Below are positions 59,413 through 64,000 of a DNA stretch of 64,000 nucleotides, piece after piece. Under the pieces are notes generated by a model. It was not told the DNA's origin, did not search any database, and worked only from the letters and a program-made list of their open reading frames with translations. Each line of letters opens with the position of its first letter. Position 1 is the first letter of the stretch. This DNA comes from an uncultured Polycyclovorans sp. (GTDB lineage: Bacteria; Pseudomonadota; Gammaproteobacteria; Nevskiales; Nevskiaceae), in assembly GCA_936928855.1 (NCBI GenBank), contig CAKZHZ010000049.1, positions 1 through 64,000 of the forward strand, written 5' to 3'. A program made the translations under genes and the position numbers.

Positions 59413-60177
59413 ATGAGTACCCGCCTGTTTGATCTGCATGATCGTATCGCTCTCGTCACCGGCGCGTCCCGGGGTATCGGTGAAGCCACCGCGAGGCTGC
59501 TCGCCGAGCAGGGGGCGCATGTCATCCTGGCGTCGCGCAAGCAGGCGGATCTTGACGCCGTGGCCGCATCCATCGTTGCGGCAGGCGGGAAAGCAACCGC
59601 CATCGCCGCACACCAGGGTGACTCGGGCGCACTGAACGCCTTGGTTGATGCAATTGATCAGCGGTTCGGGCGTCTCGATATCCTGGTCAACAATGCGGCG
59701 ACCAACCCGCACTTTGGCCATATCGCCGACACTGGCATGGACATGGTCGACAAGACGCTCCAGGTCAACGTGAAGGGCTATTTCGAGCTGTCGGCACTGG
59801 CGGCCAAGCTGATGAAGCGCGGCGGTGGCGGCGCCATCGTCAACATCGCCAGCATCAATGGTGTGCGGCCCGGGCCGATGCAGGGCATCTATTCAGTGAC
59901 CAAGGCAGCCGTCATCAACATGACCAAGGCTTTTGCCAAGGAGTGCGCGCCCTGGGGCGTGCGGGTGAACGCGGTGCTGCCGGGACTGACCGAAACCAAG
60001 TTCGCGTCTGCGTTGACCACTAACGAGGAGATGCTCAAGCACTTCATGCCGAGCATCCCCCTCGGCCGCGTGGCTCAGCCCAGCGAAATCGCACCGGCCG
60101 TACTGTTCTTGGTGGCGGAAGCTTCCAGCTATGTCACCGGCAGTACGCTGGTGGTTGACGGCGGATTTCTGACCTGA
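59413..60177 (+). CDS. Short-chain dehydrogenase/reductase (SDR)
   Basis: A 254-residue classical SDR. TGASRGIGEATARLL is the cofactor loop (about 16-30), DILVNNAATNPHFGHI the NNA motif, IVNIASINGVRPGPMQGIYS then VTKAAV hold Ser and YSVTK. It ends SYVTGSTLVVDGGFLT as FabG-like enzymes do. The N-terminal FDLHDRIALVTG suggests NAD(P)H-linked oxidation of a hydroxy group. It is cotranscribed with the BASS transporter and convergent with the hydrolase gene. Resembles SDRs found beside acyl-CoA dehydrogenases in lipid-degrading bacteria. Confidence 0.88.
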   Translation: MSTRLFDLHDRIALVTGASRGIGEATARLLAEQGAHVILASRKQADLDAVAASIVAAGGKATAIAAHQGDSGALNALVDAIDQRFGRLDILVNNAATNPHFGHIADTGMDMVDKTLQVNVKGYFELSALAAKLMKRGGGGAIVNIASINGVRPGPMQGIYSVTKAAVINMTKAFAKECAPWGVRVNAVLPGLTETKFASALTTNEEMLKHFMPSIPLGRVAQPSEIAPAVLFLVAEASSYVTGSTLVVDGGFLT

Positions 60178-60231
60178 GCCGGGCACGGATCGGTCACCCC
60201 GCACCGTTGCCGACACGGGTTCCTCTGCCGC

Positions 60232-61101
60232 TCAGGGGCGCCGTCGAACGATGCGGGGGCGCGGTGCCCCCTCCCCCTCCCCTTCACGCAGCGCGACGAA
60301 GAAGCGTCTGATGTCTGGCCACAACCGGTCGGGCCGGTTTCGCAGTTCGAGAATGTGCCGGGCCTCCAGCAAGGTGGAATGCCGCAGCTCCTGATGCAGC
60401 ACATGCGCGTCGCGGAATTCGTGTAGCTTGTCGCCGCTGTGACCGATGATCAGCGCCGGCATGGAAAGTGTGCGACGCGCGGTTTCCGGGGGTACGATCG
60501 CGCCGACCAGCACGCCATGAAGAATGGCTGCCATGTTGGCTGGCTCCATCGACGCCGTGTTGAGCACACTGGTCAGCACCTCATTGCGTGGTCGCGGTAT
60601 CCGCCGCAGGCGTTGTGCCAATGGGCGTTGCAGAAAGGGTGCGAGCCGGGACAGTGCGATCAGTGGTGACAGCATGAGTGCTGCCCAGGGCGCAGACCAT
60701 TCCATCACCGGCATTTCGAGAAACAGTCCTGCCACACGATCCGGTGCCTTGACTGCGACATGCAGGGAGACAATGCATCCGAGCGACAGCCCTCCCAGCA
60801 CTGCCTTTTCGACCTGCAGGTGATCCAGCAGGGCAAGTACCTGGTCGGCATAGAAGTCCGCACGGTGATCCTTGGGGTCATGACTGCGATCACTGCGCCC
60901 GTGGCCCAGTAGATCGAGCAACACCACCTGGAACCCTTCGCGTACCAGTTTGCGCGCAAGCCCCCGATTGAGATGAGAGTCCAGCAGGATGCCGTGGGTC
61001 AGCACTACGGTCGGCGCACCGTGCGATCCGTAACGCTCGTAAGCAAGCTGCGCCTCCTGGTACCAGAAGCGTCCGGTGGTAACGGCGGCCAGTTCAGTCA
61101 T
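60232..61101 (-). CDS. Alpha/beta hydrolase
   Basis: A 289-residue alpha/beta-hydrolase. The oxyanion-hole region is VVLTHGILLDSHLNR. The nucleophile elbow is LGGLSLGCIVSLHVAV (Ser about 105). The catalytic His is in EARHILELRNRPD near the C-terminus. LLDLLGHGRSDRSHDPKDH is the conserved loop of lipase- or esterase-like members. It is the last gene of the acyl-CoA dehydrogenase operon, 24 bp downstream. Could be an esterase, thioesterase or lactonase; substrate unknown. Confidence 0.87.
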   Translation of the reverse strand: MTELAAVTTGRFWYQEAQLAYERYGSHGAPTVVLTHGILLDSHLNRGLARKLVREGFQVVLLDLLGHGRSDRSHDPKDHRADFYADQVLALLDHLQVEKAVLGGLSLGCIVSLHVAVKAPDRVAGLFLEMPVMEWSAPWAALMLSPLIALSRLAPFLQRPLAQRLRRIPRPRNEVLTSVLNTASMEPANMAAILHGVLVGAIVPPETARRTLSMPALIIGHSGDKLHEFRDAHVLHQELRHSTLLEARHILELRNRPDRLWPDIRRFFVALREGEGEGAPRPRIVRRRP

Positions 61102-61125
61102 TGAAATCTCCTCTTCCCATGGAGC

Positions 61126-62334
61126 TTACTTCAGTTCAGAGGAGCTCTTGCCGAGCAGCCTTCGGGCGACGATGAGCTGCTGAATCTGTTGCGTTCCCTC
61201 AAAAATATCGAGGATCTTGGCGTCACGTGCCCATTTTTCCAGAAGCCCATGTTCGGTATAGCCAAGTGCGCCGCAGATCGCCACACACTGCAATGCGATA
61301 TCGACACAGCTGCGCCCCGCCTTGGCCTTCGCCATCGAAGCCTGCAGTGAGTTCGGCTGGCGGTTATCGGCCATCCAGGCCGCTTCCAAGGTCAGCAGTC
61401 TCGCCGCCTCGTAGTCAGCTTCCAGTTGTAAGAACTGCCATACCGTCGCCGGCTGGTTTGCTGCGGGCGCATCGTAATCAATGACCATGCCGGCCGAGAT
61501 CAGTTGCGCTCGGGTTTCATCAAGGCAGGCGCGCGCCAGACCGACGGCCATGCCCGCCACCAGTGGGCGCGTGTTGTCGAACGTCTGCATGACACCTGCA
61601 AATCCCTTCGATACGTCCACCTCCGGGGACCCCAGCAGGTTCTCCTTGGGGACCCGTACATTGTTGAGGATAAAAGCAGCGGTATCCGACGCGCGGATAC
61701 CCAGCTTGTGCTCCAGACGCACCAGTTCGAAGCCCGGACTGCCCTTCTCGACCACGAAACTCTTGATGGCCGCCCTGCCCTTGCTGCGATCCAGGCTCGC
61801 CCAGACCACCACCAGGTCGGCCCGTTCGCCGCTGGTGACATAGATTTTTTCGCCATTCAGCACGTAGTGGTCGCCGTCGAGTTCCGCAGTGGTGCGGATC
61901 GCCGCCGAATCACTCCCGCAATGCGGCTCGGTGATGGCCATTGCCGCCCACTTGCCTTCGAACCGTTTCAGCTGTTCGGCCGTGGCCACCGAGGCAATAG
62001 CGGAGTTCCCGAGCCCCTGCCGCGGCATCGACAGCAGCAGCCCGACATCACCCCAGCACAGTTCCATGATGCCGAGCACAGTGCTCAGATTGGAGCCGTT
62101 GCGATTGCCAGCGGCTTCATCGCGATCATCCCGGCGCACGCCGGCAGCACCGGCGCCGCCATTGCCGCTGGCGTTCATGCCGTCCAGAACCGCAGCGAGC
62201 AGGTCCAGCTCCTGCGGATAGCGGTGTTCGTCGAGGTCGTATTTGCGCGAGTTCGGGCGAAAGATCTCTTGCGCGACCTGACGGGCCTGATTGACCAGCG
62301 CTTGGAACTTCTTGGGGGTTTCCAGATGAATCAT
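61126..62334 (-). CDS. Acyl-CoA dehydrogenase, catalytically complete subunit
   Basis: A 402-residue FAD enzyme that introduces a 2,3 double bond in acyl-CoA. The FAD/substrate segments MAITEPHCGSDSAAIRTTAE and DHYVLNGEKIYVTSGERADL are intact. The C-terminal catalytic base Glu379 is in ILDIFEGTQQIQQLIVARRL, the normal place for MCAD-type enzymes. The ATG at 62334 is used; a longer frame to 62661 would overlap the adjacent dehydrogenase. It contains a Gly/Ala/Asn-rich loop (GMNASGNGGAGAAGVRRDDR) after the first helices. It lies 10 bp after a second dehydrogenase, probable partner. Confidence 0.9.
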   Translation of the reverse strand: MIHLETPKKFQALVNQARQVAQEIFRPNSRKYDLDEHRYPQELDLLAAVLDGMNASGNGGAGAAGVRRDDRDEAAGNRNGSNLSTVLGIMELCWGDVGLLLSMPRQGLGNSAIASVATAEQLKRFEGKWAAMAITEPHCGSDSAAIRTTAELDGDHYVLNGEKIYVTSGERADLVVVWASLDRSKGRAAIKSFVVEKGSPGFELVRLEHKLGIRASDTAAFILNNVRVPKENLLGSPEVDVSKGFAGVMQTFDNTRPLVAGMAVGLARACLDETRAQLISAGMVIDYDAPAANQPATVWQFLQLEADYEAARLLTLEAAWMADNRQPNSLQASMAKAKAGRSCVDIALQCVAICGALGYTEHGLLEKWARDAKILDIFEGTQQIQQLIVARRLLGKSSSELK

Positions 62335-62344
62335 CGTTCGCTCC

Positions 62345-63652
62345 TCACACCAGCAGGCCGCCATCCATGACCGCGATGGCACGCAGATCCCGATACCAAC
62401 GCTCGACGGGATACTCCTTGGTAAACCCGTGTCCCCCCAATAGCTGGACACCGTCACTGCCGATCTGCATACCCTTATCGGCACAGAGGCGTCGGGCCAG
62501 CGCCACTTCGCGTGCGAAGGACTGCCCGGTCTCGGCCCGGCTCGCAGCCCGCAGCATGGCCAGGCGCATCCCCTCGAGTTCAATGGCCATATCGGCCACG
62601 CTGAAGGCGACTGACTGTCGGTGGCTGATCGGCTCACCGAAAGCCTGGCGCTCATTGACATAGGGGATCACGAAATTGAGTACGGCCCGGCTGGTGCCGC
62701 ACGCTACAGCACACCATGCCAGGCGCGAGAGCCGGACGCAGTCAGCTGCATCCTCCGCCGTGCCGAGGCGGGCTGTCATAGGCACCTCAACGGCATCCAG
62801 CGTCATACGCACCGTCGCCGCCGCACGAAGCCCCATTGTGGGCTCAGGCGCAAACTGAATCCCGGGGGTGCCACCCTCAATGACGAACAATGCAGTGCCC
62901 TCGCCCGGCACCTGTGCCGATACCAGCAGAAGCTCGGCCTCAGCCCCGCGGATCACCAGCGACTTCTCTCCGTGCAGGCGATATCCCAGTTCGGTTCGTT
63001 CGGCGCGGGTCTGCGGTTGCATCGCATCACTCAGTAGCCCCGGCTCAGCGAGGGCCAGTGCCGAGACCGGCGGTTGCAGTTCGGAGAAAGCCGGCAGATA
63101 GGTTGCCTGCTGTTCGGCGTCGCCCCATGTCACCAACGCTCGCAGCACCGATAGCGGTGCGAGTGTGGCAACCGCCAGTCCGAGGTCGCCCTGGGCCAAG
63201 GCTTCGGCGACCAGCGCATTGGTGACCAATGCACGGTCCTGACCCGCCCCGCCCAGAGCTTCCGGAAGACTCAGCAGATGCATGCCCAGATCGTTGACCG
63301 CGGCGCGCGTGGCGGCGTTTGCTGCGCCGGTCCGGTCGGCCTCGGCCGCCGCCGGTCGCAGTTCACCCTCGGCGACCGCACGGACGGCATCACAGAGCAT
63401 TTGCTGCTCCTCCGTTGGCTGCAGATCGAACAGTCCCGCCTGCTGAGAGGCCGTCAAACGGTGAACGGCACCGGCGCCACCTGATTTGCGAAATACGCGC
63501 GCTGTGGTGCCCGCCAGCTGGAAGCCGGATCGGGCGCCCTGGAACAGGACACGCTCAGTCACGCGCCTGATCCCGGAGCGCCTCAGCACCGGCCATGCCG
63601 CCATGCGGTTCAGCAACGCCAGCCCCCAGCCCGACAGGTCTCTTCGGCTCAT
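62345..63652 (-). CDS. Acyl-CoA dehydrogenase-like protein lacking the catalytic Glu
   Basis: A 435-residue acyl-CoA dehydrogenase with an 80-residue N-terminal extension (MSRRDLSGWGLALLNRMAAW onward). The core has TEEQQMLCDAVRAVAEGELR, DCVRLSRLAWCAVACGTSRA and LLGGHGFTKEYPVERWYRDL. At the C-terminus the usual EGTxxIQ region is replaced by MDGGLLV and the chain ends there, so the catalytic Glu is Asp430 or missing and the last helix is lost. This pattern recalls non-catalytic subunits of heteromeric FadE enzymes. It is 10 bp before the complete dehydrogenase gene. Confidence 0.85.
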   Translation of the reverse strand: MSRRDLSGWGLALLNRMAAWPVLRRSGIRRVTERVLFQGARSGFQLAGTTARVFRKSGGAGAVHRLTASQQAGLFDLQPTEEQQMLCDAVRAVAEGELRPAAAEADRTGAANAATRAAVNDLGMHLLSLPEALGGAGQDRALVTNALVAEALAQGDLGLAVATLAPLSVLRALVTWGDAEQQATYLPAFSELQPPVSALALAEPGLLSDAMQPQTRAERTELGYRLHGEKSLVIRGAEAELLLVSAQVPGEGTALFVIEGGTPGIQFAPEPTMGLRAAATVRMTLDAVEVPMTARLGTAEDAADCVRLSRLAWCAVACGTSRAVLNFVIPYVNERQAFGEPISHRQSVAFSVADMAIELEGMRLAMLRAASRAETGQSFAREVALARRLCADKGMQIGSDGVQLLGGHGFTKEYPVERWYRDLRAIAVMDGGLLV

Positions 63653-63750
63653 GCGGATATTCTCCTCTTATCAGTGACCGCACCGTAGGCAGCTGGCGCG
63701 GTCATGGCATTGACCCTGGATGATCGAGCCCGGGCGGCGGGGCCAAGACC

Positions 63751-63777
63751 AAAAAAAAGGCCGGGCGATGCCCGGCC
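63751..63777 (-). terminator. Terminator after the truncated acyl-CoA dehydrogenase gene
   Basis: GGCCGGGC/GCCCGGCC with a three-base loop is followed on the minus strand by eight T. It ends the gene at 63805; the dehydrogenase pair starting at 63652 thus probably has its own promoter between. Confidence 0.88.
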
Positions 63778-63804
63778 TCCTCGACGATTTCACCTGGGGC
63801 AGGA

Positions 63805-64000
63805 TCAGAAGCTTGCAGCATCCAGCGCCATCAGCGTGTCGGCACCCGCCCGGATCTGGGCCAGGTTCATCTGCGTTTCCGGCAGCATCTTGCTGAAGTA
63901 GAAACGTGCAGTTGCCAGTTTGGTGACGTAGAAGTCGCTTTCGCCCTGCTTCTCCAGCGCGATACGGGCCATGCGTGCCCACAGGTAGGCATACACGAAG
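63805..64000 (-). CDS. C-terminal part of a long (FadE-type) acyl-CoA dehydrogenase, cut by the window edge
   Basis: The final 64 or so codons of a gene entering from the right edge. The residues RMARIALEKQGESDFYVTKL, ATARFYFSKMLPETQMNLAQ and GADTLMALDAASF match the extra C-terminal domain of about 590-residue acyl-CoA dehydrogenases (FadE family). It is followed by a strong terminator. With the two dehydrogenases downstream it suggests a lipid beta-oxidation locus. The Met visible at 63994-63996 is internal. Confidence 0.8.
   Translation of the reverse strand, partial: FVYAYLWARMARIALEKQGESDFYVTKLATARFYFSKMLPETQMNLAQIRAGADTLMALDAASF

Overview
The window is a gene-dense (about 65% GC by eye), chromosomal stretch of a gammaproteobacterium. 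The best evidence for this is gene order: gacA/uvrY-uvrC-pgsA next to Leu, Cys and Gly tRNA genes, fabD-fabG-acpP-fabF-pabB-pabC-mltG-tmk-holB-pilZ, and a gspG-N type II secretion block. A Nevskiales/Xanthomonadales-like lineage would fit the Lys/Ala-tailed two-cysteine DksA, but that is a guess. I see no prophage, insertion sequence, plasmid function or CRISPR array.

Layout. 1-1170: a mosaic end, with the start of an unknown minus-strand gene, a 28-codon scrap of an alanine/glycine symporter gene and a 5'-truncated ammonium transporter. 1.2-7.2 kb: small self-regulated modules. A TetR repressor sits between a thioesterase-quinone reductase pair and an SDR-MFS efflux pair with near-identical palindromes at both promoters; a nitronate monooxygenase-PadR pair follows. 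7.2-16.2 kb: LysR/IlvD, a K+/H+ antiporter coupled to a phosphatase, and small membrane, lipoprotein and dioxygenase genes. 16.3-26.3 kb, all on the minus strand: acnA, mnmA, a Nudix hydrolase and the pseudopilin/assembly genes gspG-H-I-J-K-L-M-N.

26.3-35.5 kb: a rhomboid protease resembling rhombosortase, divergent from gspG and overlapping fabD, leads into fatty acid, folate (pabBC), cell-wall (mltG) and replication (tmk, holB) genes, ending in pilZ. 35.4-47.7 kb: a cyclic-nucleotide-binding/rhodanese fusion, a Pro/Thr-rich exported protein, a two-domain FabG, ribA, pyrD, an OmpA-family protein, purB, two unrelated fumarases side by side and dsbB. 47.7-51.4 kb: rraA and the glyoxylate-bypass pair aceB-aceA. 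With acnA and the two fumarases this suggests growth on acetate or fatty acids.

52-58.4 kb: gacA-uvrC-pgsA, then a rearranged tRNA locus (Leu on plus; Gly and Cys on minus) holding two genes I cannot recognise, then dksA. 58.5-64 kb: a bile-acid/sodium symporter-family transporter with an SDR, converging on a minus-strand acyl-CoA dehydrogenase operon. One dehydrogenase there appears to have lost its catalytic glutamate, suggesting a heteromeric enzyme. I found no clear-cut new defence or mobile system. The best leads are the rhombosortase/T2SS/fabD junction, the tRNA-locus insertion, the degenerate dehydrogenase pair and the CNB-rhodanese fusion.
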